The notes beneath the pieces were generated by a model. That model did not search any database and was not told where the DNA came from. It saw nothing but the letters and a program-made list of their open reading frames with translations. Positions 57,431-64,000 of a stretch of DNA of 64,000 nucleotides are shown here, piece after piece. The number at the start of each line of letters is the position of its first letter. Position 1 is the stretch's first letter. The position numbers and the translations under genes were made by a program. This DNA is from JAICJC01 sp963757605 (GTDB lineage Bacteria > Actinomycetota > Thermoleophilia > Gaiellales > JAICJC01). The stretch is from assembly GCA_963757605.1 (NCBI GenBank), contig CAVWSF010000005.1, positions 1,426,001 to 1,490,000 on the forward strand, read 5' to 3'.

Positions 57431-58359
57431 TGAGCCGTACGAAGATCACGGTGGTCGGCGCCGGAAACGTCGGAGCGACGACGGCCCAGCGCCTGGCCGA
57501 GCGGGACTACGCCGACGTTGTCCTCGTCGACATCGTCGAGGGGCTCCCCCAGGGCAAGGCGCTCGACCTGAACCAGTCCGGCCCGGTGATCGGCTACGAG
57601 CCGACGGTGGTCGGCACGAACGGGTACGAGGAGACGGCCGGCTCGAGCATCTGCATCATCACGTCGGGCCGGGCGCGGACGCCCGGCATGAGCCGCGACG
57701 ACCTCCTGCGGACGAACCAGGCGATCGTCGCCGACGTGACCAAGAACCTCGTCGCGCACTCGCCCAACACGATCCTGATGGTCGTCACGAACCCGCTCGA
57801 CGCGATGTGCCAGGTCGCCGCGGCGGAGTCGGGGTTCCCGCGCGAGCGGGTGTTCGGCATGGCCGGCGTGCTCGACACGGCCCGGTTCCGCACGTTCCTG
57901 GCCTGGGAGCTGGGCGTCTCCGTGCGCGACGTCACCGGGTTCGTGCTCGGCGGCCACGGCGACCAGATGGTGCCGGTCGCGTCATATACGAACGTCGCGG
58001 GCATCCCGGTGACCGACCTGATCCCGGCGGCGCGACTCCAGGAGATCGTCCAGCGCACGCGCGACGGCGGCGCCGAGGTCGTGAAGCTGCTCAAGTCCGG
58101 CTCGGCCTACTACGCCCCGTCGGCCTCCATCTGCGAGATGGTCGACTCGATCGTCCACGACCAGAAGCGCGTCCTGCCGTGCGCGGCGCTCCTCTCAGGC
58201 GAGTACGGCCTCGACGGGCTCTTCATGGGCGTCCCCTGCCGGCTCGGCGCGGCCGGCCTCGAGGAGGTCATCCAGATCGACCTCTCGCAAGGCGAGCGCT
58301 CCGAGCTCGAGCGCTCGGCGGCGGCCGTCCGCGAGCTGATCGCCGTCATGGGGCTGTGA
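57430..58359 (+). CDS. mdh: Malate dehydrogenase
   Basis: 309 residues of the LDH-like malate dehydrogenase type. NAD loop VVGAGNVGATTAQRLAER; cofactor-binding Asp in VLVDIVEG; substrate Arg residues in TSGRARTPGMSRDDLLRTNQAIV; VVTNPLDAM; catalytic His/Asp in GFVLGGHGDQMVPV. ATG 57430 overlaps the isocitrate dehydrogenase TGA. Completes a citrate-isocitrate-malate block with the divergent gltA. Confidence 0.93.
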   Translation: MSRTKITVVGAGNVGATTAQRLAERDYADVVLVDIVEGLPQGKALDLNQSGPVIGYEPTVVGTNGYEETAGSSICIITSGRARTPGMSRDDLLRTNQAIVADVTKNLVAHSPNTILMVVTNPLDAMCQVAAAESGFPRERVFGMAGVLDTARFRTFLAWELGVSVRDVTGFVLGGHGDQMVPVASYTNVAGIPVTDLIPAARLQEIVQRTRDGGAEVVKLLKSGSAYYAPSASICEMVDSIVHDQKRVLPCAALLSGEYGLDGLFMGVPCRLGAAGLEEVIQIDLSQGERSELERSAAAVRELIAVMGL

Positions 58360-58374
58360 CGGGGACAGTCCCCG
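58360..58374. repeat. Palindrome CGGGGAC-A-GTCCCCG
   Basis: Perfect 7-bp arms with one central base, directly after the mdh stop. It may act as a terminator-like hairpin or belong to a dispersed palindrome family with GGGTC-T-GACCC at 47544. Confidence 0.5.
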
Positions 58375-58391
58375 TACGGTCCGCGTGACAG

Positions 58392-59927
58392 GTGGGTGAC
58401 GAGCGCGTGACCGGAACGGGCGGGCGGCTGCGCCAGCTCGCCCGGCACTCGTTCGTCTACGGCCTAGGCGGGCTGGTCTCGAAGCTCGTCGGCATCTTCC
58501 TCCTGCCGATCTACACGCACCGGGTCGCCAAGGCCCAGTTCGGCGAGGTGGAGCAGGTGATGGCGTTCGTCGCCGTCGCCGCCGTCGTCCTGCGGATGGG
58601 GCTCGTGACGGCGATGTTCCGGTTCTGCTGGGATCACCGCGAACCCGACGCGCGCGCCAACACGATCCGCACCGCGTTCACGGCCGTCCTCGCGATGTCG
58701 ACGGTCGGGCTCGTGCTGTGCCTGCTTGCGATCAACCCGCTCTCCGACGTGCTCAGCTCGAGCCGCGAGCTGGTCCTCATCGGCGCGTTCGGTCTGTGGG
58801 TGTCGATGAACTTCGACATCCTGGCCGGGATCTACCGGATCGAGCAGCGGCCTACCGCGTTCGTCGTCTACTCGCTCGTCAACGTCGCCATCACGGTCGT
58901 GCTCTCGATCGTCCTCGTGATCCCGCTCGACCAGGGCGCGGCCGGCATCATGATCGGCAACTTCTCGGGGACGTACATCACCTACGCCCTGCTCCTCTAC
59001 GCCCGCCGCGAGACGGTGGCGCTGGCGCTCGACCGGCCCCTGCTTCGGCGCATGCTGGACTTCTCGCTCCCGCTGATGCCGGCCGGCCTCGCCCTGTGGG
59101 CGCTCAACCTGGCCGACCGCTTCCAGGTGATCAACCTGGCCTCGCCGTCAGAGCTCGGCTCCTACTCGGCGGCGTCCAAGATCTCGCTGGGGATCATGCT
59201 GCCGATCGCGGCGTTCCAGACGGCCTGGGTGCCGTGGGCGAACTCGTTCACCGACGAGGGCGAGGCCAAGCGCACGTATCGGGCCGTGTTCTCGTACTGG
59301 TCGGCGCTGATCGCGTGGGCGGTGGTCGCGCTGAGCCTCTTCGCGCCGCCCTACATCCACCTGCTCATGCCACGCGACTGGTGGGGGGCCGCGCCGGTCG
59401 TGCCGCTCCTCACGGCCGGGTCGGCCCTGTTCGGGGCCTACATGATCCTCTCGATCGGCGTCAACCGCTCGAAGCGGACGAAGCTGACTCCCGTCGTGAA
59501 CGCGACCGCGGCCGCGATCAACGTCGGCCTGAACTTCCTCCTGATCCCGGCCTGGGGGATCGTGGGAGCGGGCGTCTCGACGGTGATCGGCTACGCGGCG
59601 CTGGCTGGCCTCGGCTTCGCGAACGCCCAGGCCGGCTATCCGGTCTCGCACGACTGGAGCCGCGTCTTTCGCATCGCCGGCGTGGCCGCGGCGTTCCTCG
59701 TCGTCTCGGCGGAGCTCGTGCCCGCGACCGGCTGGGTCGGAATCCCGGTCCGGATCGCACTCCTCTTCGGCTTCCCGCTCGCGCTCATGGTGACCGGCGG
59801 CCTGCACCGCGGCGAGCGGCACCGGATCGGCCAGCTCCTCGCCGACATCCGCCGGCCGCGGAGGGGAAAGCGCGTCGAGGAGGCCGTCGAGCTCGAGGTC
59901 GAGCAGGAGGAGGAGGCGCAGGTGTGA
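58392..59927 (+). CDS. Polysaccharide flippase (Wzx/MOP superfamily)
   Basis: 511 residues with about 14 TM helices. FVYGLGGLVSKLVGIFLLPIYTHRVAKAQFGEVEQV is the usual MOP start; ALNLADRFQVINLASPSELGSYSAASKISLGIM and IPAWGIVGAGVSTVIGYAALAGL are family-like. The C-terminus is a highly acidic tail (VEEAVELEVEQEEEAQV). GTG 58392 or 58407 could start it; both lack a strong RBS. It is far from the glycosyltransferases at 1732-9544, so a second polysaccharide may be exported. Confidence 0.85.
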   Translation: MGDERVTGTGGRLRQLARHSFVYGLGGLVSKLVGIFLLPIYTHRVAKAQFGEVEQVMAFVAVAAVVLRMGLVTAMFRFCWDHREPDARANTIRTAFTAVLAMSTVGLVLCLLAINPLSDVLSSSRELVLIGAFGLWVSMNFDILAGIYRIEQRPTAFVVYSLVNVAITVVLSIVLVIPLDQGAAGIMIGNFSGTYITYALLLYARRETVALALDRPLLRRMLDFSLPLMPAGLALWALNLADRFQVINLASPSELGSYSAASKISLGIMLPIAAFQTAWVPWANSFTDEGEAKRTYRAVFSYWSALIAWAVVALSLFAPPYIHLLMPRDWWGAAPVVPLLTAGSALFGAYMILSIGVNRSKRTKLTPVVNATAAAINVGLNFLLIPAWGIVGAGVSTVIGYAALAGLGFANAQAGYPVSHDWSRVFRIAGVAAAFLVVSAELVPATGWVGIPVRIALLFGFPLALMVTGGLHRGERHRIGQLLADIRRPRRGKRVEEAVELEVEQEEEAQV

Positions 59928-59961
59928 CAGGCTGAACACCGAGCCCTGCATGGGCGAACGA

Positions 59962-59978
59962 ATTCGAACCCGCGAACG
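59962..59978. other. 17-bp tRNA T-arm fragment, possible attachment-site scar
   Basis: ATTCGAACCCGCGAACG is identical to positions 25583-25599 in tRNA-Ser(GGA). The other half of the T-stem is missing, so this is not a tRNA gene. T-arm/loop sequences are common integrase crossover sites, and the fragment lies beside a decayed gene; the explanation is inference. Confidence 0.4.
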
Positions 59979-60004
59979 TTTCGCATAGTGTGGGATCGCT
60001 ATTG

Positions 60005-60166
60005 GTGGGACAGAAGCCTAGGCAGGTTGAAGCCGAGCTCGTCGCGCACGCGATAAACGGCGACGCCTCAGCCTTCGAAACACTCATCAGGATCCACGAC
60101 CACGAATGCCGGGTGTTCGCGGCACAACTCGTGGGAGAGGCATCATCCGACTGTCTCCAGGAGTCG
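60005..60166 (+). pseudogene. Fragment of an ECF sigma factor (region 2)
   Basis: About 54 codons from GTG 60005 read LVAHAINGDASAFETLIRIH, then DHECRVFAAQLVGEASSDCLQES, matching the start of region 2 of ECF sigma factors (the GDxxAFExL pattern and D-x-LQE). Homology then stops and no region 4 follows. Base composition is less GC-rich than around it. It is most likely a remnant. The rest of the 59928-60307 gap holds the T-arm fragment and nothing else recognised. Confidence 0.55.
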
Positions 60167-60307
60167 GGGTACCCAGCCCATGTGCATGACCCTGCGATCG
60201 TGGATGCGCTCGACCCTATTTTCATCGTTGCCGCGTGGTCAAGGGGAGGCACCGCCTGGGGTCCATCGCGGCGAGTGTTCGTGGCGCCGGGGTCAGTGTC
60301 GAGGCGC

Positions 60308-61042
60308 TCACCACCCGTACACCGACACCGCCAGCTCGCTGCGCGCGTCGAACGGCTCGCGGTTCCAGCCGCCCCACCGCTCCTTCAGCCGAAGGCCGGC
60401 GATCCGGGCCATCAGGTCGAGCTCGCTCGGGTAGCAGTAGCGGGTGACGATCGGGAAGAGCCCGACGCCGCCGTCGGTCCGCAGACGCACGTGGGTCTCC
60501 TCCAGCCGCTGCGTGACCGGGTCGTACTTCGCGACGTCGAGCCACACCTCGTCGACCCCGACCTCCTCGGCGTGCACGTACTGGTTCGCCGGAAGCGCGT
60601 GGATGTGCGCCGGGACGCGGGCCTCGATGACGAACGCGCCGTCGTCGGCCAGGTGCGCGGCAACGTTCTCGAAGCAGCGCACCTGCTCCTCCTGGTGAAG
60701 CAGGTTGAAGAACGTGTTGAAGACGATGTAGACGAGCCGGTAGCTGCCCGCGACCGGCACCTCGGAGAAGTCGCCGATCGTCACCGGGATGTCCTCGCCG
60801 CCCGGCTTTCCCCTGAGCTGAGCGACCATGTCGGGCGAGAGGTCGATGCCCTCGACGGCGACGCCGCGCGCGGCCAGCGGCAGGCCGATGCGGCCGGTGC
60901 CGATCGCGAGCTCGAGCGCCGGACCGTCGCCGGCCAGGTCCGCCAGGAACGCCACTGCCTCGTCCTCGTCGCCGCGGAGGTGGCGGTCGTACTGCTCGGC
61001 CGCCTCGCCGAGGAAGCTCTTCGCCGGGTCGTAGTCCTTCAC
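60308..61042 (-). CDS. SAM-dependent class I methyltransferase
   Basis: 244 residues. Motif I LELAIGTGRIGLPLAARG, motif II VEGIDLSPDMVAQL and VTIGDFSEVPVAGSYRLVYIVFNTFFNLL show the SAM-binding fold. The substrate is not indicated; the second half (VRLRTDGGVGLFPIVTRYCYPSELDLMARIAGL) resembles small-molecule methyltransferases. GTG 61042 has GGGAGG upstream. It starts 14 bp after the rsgA stop and is probably in its operon. Confidence 0.83.
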   Translation of the reverse strand: MKDYDPAKSFLGEAAEQYDRHLRGDEDEAVAFLADLAGDGPALELAIGTGRIGLPLAARGVAVEGIDLSPDMVAQLRGKPGGEDIPVTIGDFSEVPVAGSYRLVYIVFNTFFNLLHQEEQVRCFENVAAHLADDGAFVIEARVPAHIHALPANQYVHAEEVGVDEVWLDVAKYDPVTQRLEETHVRLRTDGGVGLFPIVTRYCYPSELDLMARIAGLRLKERWGGWNREPFDARSELAVSVYGW

Positions 61043-61056
61043 GTCGCCTCCCTGCC

Positions 61057-62115
61057 CTACGGCCGGGCCCGGGCCCGCGCCTCCTTGTTGATGGCCCGCC
61101 AGCGCTTGCGCTCATCCGAGCGGGCGCGGGCGTCGTGGCGGATCTCGAGCCAGCGCAGCTCGCGCTGGAGCTTGCGGTAGCTCTCGAACCGCTCCGCGTC
61201 GAGCCGTCCGTCGGCGATCGCCGTGCGCACCGCGCACCCGGGCTCCGTCTCGTGCGCGCAGTCCGAGAAGCGGCACTCGGCGATGAGCTCGTCGACGTCC
61301 TCGAACGCCCGCTCGAGCCCCTCCTCCGAGTCCCACAGCTGGAGCTCGCGCATGCCGGGCGTGTCGATGACACAGCCGATGTCCGGCAGGACGATCAGCT
61401 CGCGATGGGTGGTCGTGTGCCGGCCGCGGCCGTCCTCGCGGATCTCCTTCGTCGCGAGCCGCTCCTCGCCGCACAGGTGGTTGATGAGCGTCGACTTGCC
61501 GACGCCCGACGAGCCGACGGCGGCACCCGTCCGGCCGCCCTCGAGATGCGCCCGGAGCCCGTCGAGCCCCTCGCCGGTGAGCGCCGACGTGACGTGGACC
61601 GGGACGCCGAAGGTGACGGTCTCGACGAGCGCGACCGCGGTGCCGACGTCTGCGCACAGGTCGGCCTTGGTGAGGACGACGGCCGGGTCGGCGCCGCTCT
61701 CCCAGGCCAGGGTCATGTACCGCTCGATGCGGCGCACGTTCAGGTCCTGGTTCAGCGACGTGACGAGGAAGAGCACGTCCACGTTGGCCGCGACGACCTG
61801 CTCGGCAGTCTCGAACCCCGCCTGCTTTCGCTTGAAGGCCGACCGGCGCGGCAGGACCGCGTGGACGGTGGCGCGCTCGGCGCCGTCCGGCTGGTCGTAC
61901 GCCACCCAGTCGCCCACGGCCGGAAGCTCCGAGGTCGAGCCGGCGTCATGCCGCAGCCGGCCGCGGACGCCGGCCCACACCTCGCCCTCCTCGGTGAGGA
62001 GGACGTATGCGCCCCTGTGCTGGATGGCGACGCGCCCGGGGCGAAGGCCGGCGTCGGCGTGCTCCTGGAATGTCTCGGCGAGGGCCTCGCCCCAGCCGAG
62101 CGATGCGATGTTCAA
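61057..62115 (-). CDS. rsgA: Ribosome small-subunit-dependent GTPase RsgA
   Basis: 352 residues. An N-terminal OB fold is followed by a circularly permuted GTPase: LTKADLC (G4), VHVTSALTGEGLDGL (G5-like), GSSGVGKSTLINHL (G1), TTTHREL (G2) and IDTPGMREL (G3), then a zinc domain CRFSDCAHETEPGC. It matures the 30S subunit. TTG 62115 is set by AGGAG 8 bases upstream; that RBS lies in one arm of a 9-bp hairpin. Confidence 0.92.
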   Translation of the reverse strand: MNIASLGWGEALAETFQEHADAGLRPGRVAIQHRGAYVLLTEEGEVWAGVRGRLRHDAGSTSELPAVGDWVAYDQPDGAERATVHAVLPRRSAFKRKQAGFETAEQVVAANVDVLFLVTSLNQDLNVRRIERYMTLAWESGADPAVVLTKADLCADVGTAVALVETVTFGVPVHVTSALTGEGLDGLRAHLEGGRTGAAVGSSGVGKSTLINHLCGEERLATKEIREDGRGRHTTTHRELIVLPDIGCVIDTPGMRELQLWDSEEGLERAFEDVDELIAECRFSDCAHETEPGCAVRTAIADGRLDAERFESYRKLQRELRWLEIRHDARARSDERKRWRAINKEARARARP

Positions 62116-62123
62116 CGCGTGAT

Positions 62124-62176
62124 CTCCTGAGTTGGGATGGACAGCGCGACGGGCGCCGGCGGGCCCGACTCAGGAG
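62124..62176 (-). promoter_or_regulatory. Hairpin that can hide the rsgA ribosome-binding site
   Basis: In the minus-strand RNA, CUCCUGAGU (62176-62168) is perfectly complementary to ACUCAGGAG (62132-62124), which contains the AGGAG RBS. The loop is about 35 nt. Pairing would block rsgA translation. No riboswitch aptamer was recognised. Confidence 0.5.
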
Positions 62177-62198
62177 CGATGCGAGACGAGAGCCGGAG

Positions 62199-62243
62199 TC
62201 AGGCGGTGCAGCGCCGGGAGGCTGCTCGATCGGTCGTCATCAT
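62199..62243 (-). CDS. Short leader peptide upstream of rsgA
   Basis: 14 codons, MMTTDRAASRRCTA, with a strong AAGGAGG 7 bases before the ATG. It ends 22 bp before the hairpin that can cover the rsgA RBS. Strong RBS, very short length and Arg-Arg-Cys codons fit an attenuation-type leader. No homologue is known to me. Confidence 0.5.
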   Translation of the reverse strand: MMTTDRAASRRCTA

Positions 62244-62300
62244 CTGTCCGCCTCCTTCGGTCGACTCCGGGTTCGGTCACACCCTAGCAGCAACCGCCAC

Positions 62301-63578
62301 TCAGAGATAGCCCAGCTCCCGCAGGCGGTAGGCGATCTCCTCGTCCTCGTCGCCCGCGATCGCGACCGTCTCGGCCTCCTCCGCAACGAGCGCGCGCAGC
62401 GTGGCGCGTAGGCCGTCGGCCACGTGCGGCATCCGCCGGGCGAGGTTCGTGCGCTCGTGCGGGTCGGCCTCCAGGTCGTAGAGCGCCTCCGCCCAGCGGG
62501 CGTCGTCAAACGAGGTGATCAGCTTGTAGCGCCCGTCGCGGATCGCCCGCTGGCGCACCGGCGGCATCTTCGGCTCGCCGGCGATCTCCATCGCGACGGG
62601 CCGCGCCGGAGGCTCGCTCCCACCGCGGATCGAGCCGGCCAGGCTCTGGCCCTGCCACCCGGCCCCGGGCACGATGCCCGCGAGGGCGAGCAGCGTCGGT
62701 GCCAGGTCGACGTGGCTCACCGGCGTGTCGAGCCTGCCCGGGACGGCGCCGGAGCCGCGGAAGACGAGCGGCACGCGGACGAGCGGCTCGAACAGCGTCT
62801 GGCCGTGGCCCCAGAGGTGCCTCGGTGCCATCTGGAGGAGCCGCTTCGAGTCCGACCGCGCCCCGCGGTTCAGCGTCCACTGGGCCCACGGGATCACCGG
62901 CAGTCGCCGGACCGCCCGCCGGTGGAGCTCCTGCGTCCGCAGCGTGCGCGGCTCGAGCCGCGTGTTCTCGCCGTGGTCGCCGGTGAAGACCACGAGCGTG
63001 TCGTCGCCGACGAGCGAGAGCAGCGTCCCGAGCCAGGGATCGAACCCCGCGAGCGCGCGCTCGTAGACGTCGCGCCCGTACCGGCGGCTGTCGAAGCGGG
63101 CGGGATACCGGCGCGGCATGTGCACGTCCCAGGTGTGGATGACGCCCAGATACGGTCGCCCAGCCGTCTCGAGCCCGGCCACCCGGGCCAACGCCCGGAC
63201 GCCGAACTCCGAGTGCACCGAGCGGTCGCCCGCCTCGCGGTACTCGACCTCCTCGAACCCGCGGAACGTCCCCACGGTCTGGAGCAGCGGCCCGGTGACC
63301 GAGCACCACGTCGCGTACCCGGCTGCCGAGAGCCGCTCGGCCACCGTCGGCATCGTCTCGGAGAGCCGCGTGCCGCGCAGGCCGCGAACGCCGTGCGACG
63401 TCGGATAGCGGCCCGTGAACATCGACGTGAAGGCCGGCGTCGTGGTGGGGCAGGTCGAGTAGCAGGCCGTGAAGGCGGTGCCCTCGTCCACCAGCCGTGA
63501 GGCGACCGGCCACTCGGCCCGCGGGCGCGCCAGCATGTCCGCCCGCAGGCAGTCGACGATCACCCAGAGGACGTTCAT
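62301..63578 (-). CDS. Sulfatase-fold hydrolase (alkaline phosphatase superfamily) without the formylglycine motif
   Basis: 425 residues. VLWVIVDCLRADML holds the first metal Asp; FTGDHGEN and PVSHVDLAPTLLALAG hold the others. The nucleophile region reads CPTTTPAFTSMFTGRYP, not C/S-x-P-x-R, so the nucleophile is more likely a Thr than formylglycine. This resembles phosphonate/phospho-diester-type or phosphoethanolamine-type relatives; a sulfatase role is unproven. ATG 63578 overlaps the sulfotransferase-like gene by 4 bp. No signal peptide, so it is probably cytoplasmic. Confidence 0.82.
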   Translation of the reverse strand: MNVLWVIVDCLRADMLARPRAEWPVASRLVDEGTAFTACYSTCPTTTPAFTSMFTGRYPTSHGVRGLRGTRLSETMPTVAERLSAAGYATWCSVTGPLLQTVGTFRGFEEVEYREAGDRSVHSEFGVRALARVAGLETAGRPYLGVIHTWDVHMPRRYPARFDSRRYGRDVYERALAGFDPWLGTLLSLVGDDTLVVFTGDHGENTRLEPRTLRTQELHRRAVRRLPVIPWAQWTLNRGARSDSKRLLQMAPRHLWGHGQTLFEPLVRVPLVFRGSGAVPGRLDTPVSHVDLAPTLLALAGIVPGAGWQGQSLAGSIRGGSEPPARPVAMEIAGEPKMPPVRQRAIRDGRYKLITSFDDARWAEALYDLEADPHERTNLARRMPHVADGLRATLRALVAEEAETVAIAGDEDEEIAYRLRELGYL

Positions 63579-64000
63579 GTGGCGGCCACCGGGCGCGGGC
63601 GCGACCATCCCAGATCGCGGCCCAGAAGCTCGTAGAGCTCGCGGTTGGGCTGCTCGAAGCGGGCCTCGAGCAGCGACCGGGCGGCATCGCTCATGGGTGG
63701 GTACGGGCGCTGGTTTCGCACCGGGAGCGGCGGCACCTCGGCCGGGTCGAGACCCAGGAACTCGAGCACGGCGGCGGCCGTGCGCCGCGGGTCGGCGAAG
63801 AGCTCCTCGCTCGAGACCACGAGCAGCCGGCCGGGTGCGACGTGCTCGTGCCAGCGGCGAAGCTGCTCGGCGTAGGCGCCCCGCGCGGCGTAGGAGTGGT
63901 GCCGGTGCGACGGGCTGCGATACGCGCGGTCGGCGCGCAGGCGATCCTCCTCGCCGGCGAGCCGGTCGGGCTCGGCCCTGAGCGCCTCCTCGAAGCCGAG
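63575..64000 (-). CDS. Sulfotransferase, C-terminal fragment
   Basis: Cut by the right edge; about 141 C-terminal residues remain. YAARGAYAEQLRRWHEHVAPGRLLVVSSEELFADPRRTAAAVLEFLGLDP is typical of heparan N-sulfotransferase-like enzymes, where the Ser-rich loop closes the PAPS site. The P-loop lies outside the window. Its stop overlaps the sulfatase-fold start, so the two form an operon and may act on the same sulfated or phosphorylated group. Confidence 0.8.
   Translation of the reverse strand, partial: LGFEEALRAEPDRLAGEEDRLRADRAYRSPSHRHHSYAARGAYAEQLRRWHEHVAPGRLLVVSSEELFADPRRTAAAVLEFLGLDPAEVPPLPVRNQRPYPPMSDAARSLLEARFEQPNRELYELLGRDLGWSRPRPVAAT

Noticed and set aside
59950..59985. A possible additional tRNA gene
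   Set aside because: Only half of a T-arm is present; no acceptor, anticodon or D-arm can be folded.
1..64000. CRISPR arrays and complete insertion sequences
   Set aside because: No regularly spaced direct repeats, cas genes or transposase frames were seen; the two inverted-repeat elements encode no protein.

Overview
The window is about 64 kb of very GC-rich, densely coded chromosome. Short intergenic gaps, frequent GTG/TTG starts, ATGA/GTGA overlaps, tRNA genes without an encoded CCA, and many -10 boxes only 5-8 nt before the start codon (leaderless mRNAs) suggest an actinobacterium. The mix of genes would fit a deep-branching group such as Thermoleophilia/Gaiellales, but that placement is inference from general features, not from a marker gene. 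No phage, complete insertion sequence or CRISPR array was seen.

1-1611: end of a histidine operon (hisH fragment, hisF, hisIE). 1650-9544: a tightly overlapping seven-gene operon for a surface polysaccharide: Wzz/tyrosine autokinase, WecG-type and GT4 glycosyltransferases, O-antigen-ligase-like protein, GT2 enzyme and two sulfotransferases. 9552-24132: an accessory region continuing the theme, with a secreted GH26-like hydrolase, six more sulfotransferase-type genes, a Wzx-like flippase, a GDP-mannose-epimerase-like enzyme, a histidine phosphatase, a beta-propeller-like protein, and two secreted modular proteins that share N-terminal modules and a near-identical promoter. A ninth sulfotransferase runs off the right edge next to a sulfatase-fold gene. 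Together these predict a heavily sulfated exopolysaccharide or glycolipid.

24361-33529: housekeeping: tRNA-Val, tRNA-Ser joined to an ornithine-cyclodeaminase-family gene, a cNMP-binding protein, SRP RNA, dnaX-ybaB-recR, a PLP decarboxylase, a serine-periodic repeat protein, lysC-asd and a small zinc-motif protein. 33534-37399 (minus strand): ECF sigma/anti-sigma pair, GNAT-like protein, Asp23-like protein, phosphoesterase, small membrane protein and secreted nuclease. 37521-47508: YhaO/YhaN-like DNA-repair pair, a frameshifted beta-lactamase-family gene, an MprF-like aminoacyl-lipid synthase, RecQ and an MFS exporter.

47570-58359: central carbon metabolism: a type-E-like succinate dehydrogenase (SdhA, SdhB and a CCG-domain protein instead of cytochrome b anchors), ATP-type PEP carboxykinase, Ku, citrate synthase, NAD-type isocitrate dehydrogenase and malate dehydrogenase. 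Citrate synthase and isocitrate dehydrogenase diverge from one 40-bp region. 58392-64000: a second flippase, a scar holding a decayed sigma-factor fragment beside a tRNA T-arm fragment, a methyltransferase, RsgA with a leader peptide and a hairpin covering its ribosome-binding site, and the sulfatase-fold/sulfotransferase pair.

The least explained signals are two related REPIN-like elements (40941-41060, 54145-54272) whose ends supply stop codons to neighbouring genes, the widespread leaderless promoters, the twin modular secreted proteins, the Ser-x-x repeat protein opposite lysC, and the rsgA leader.
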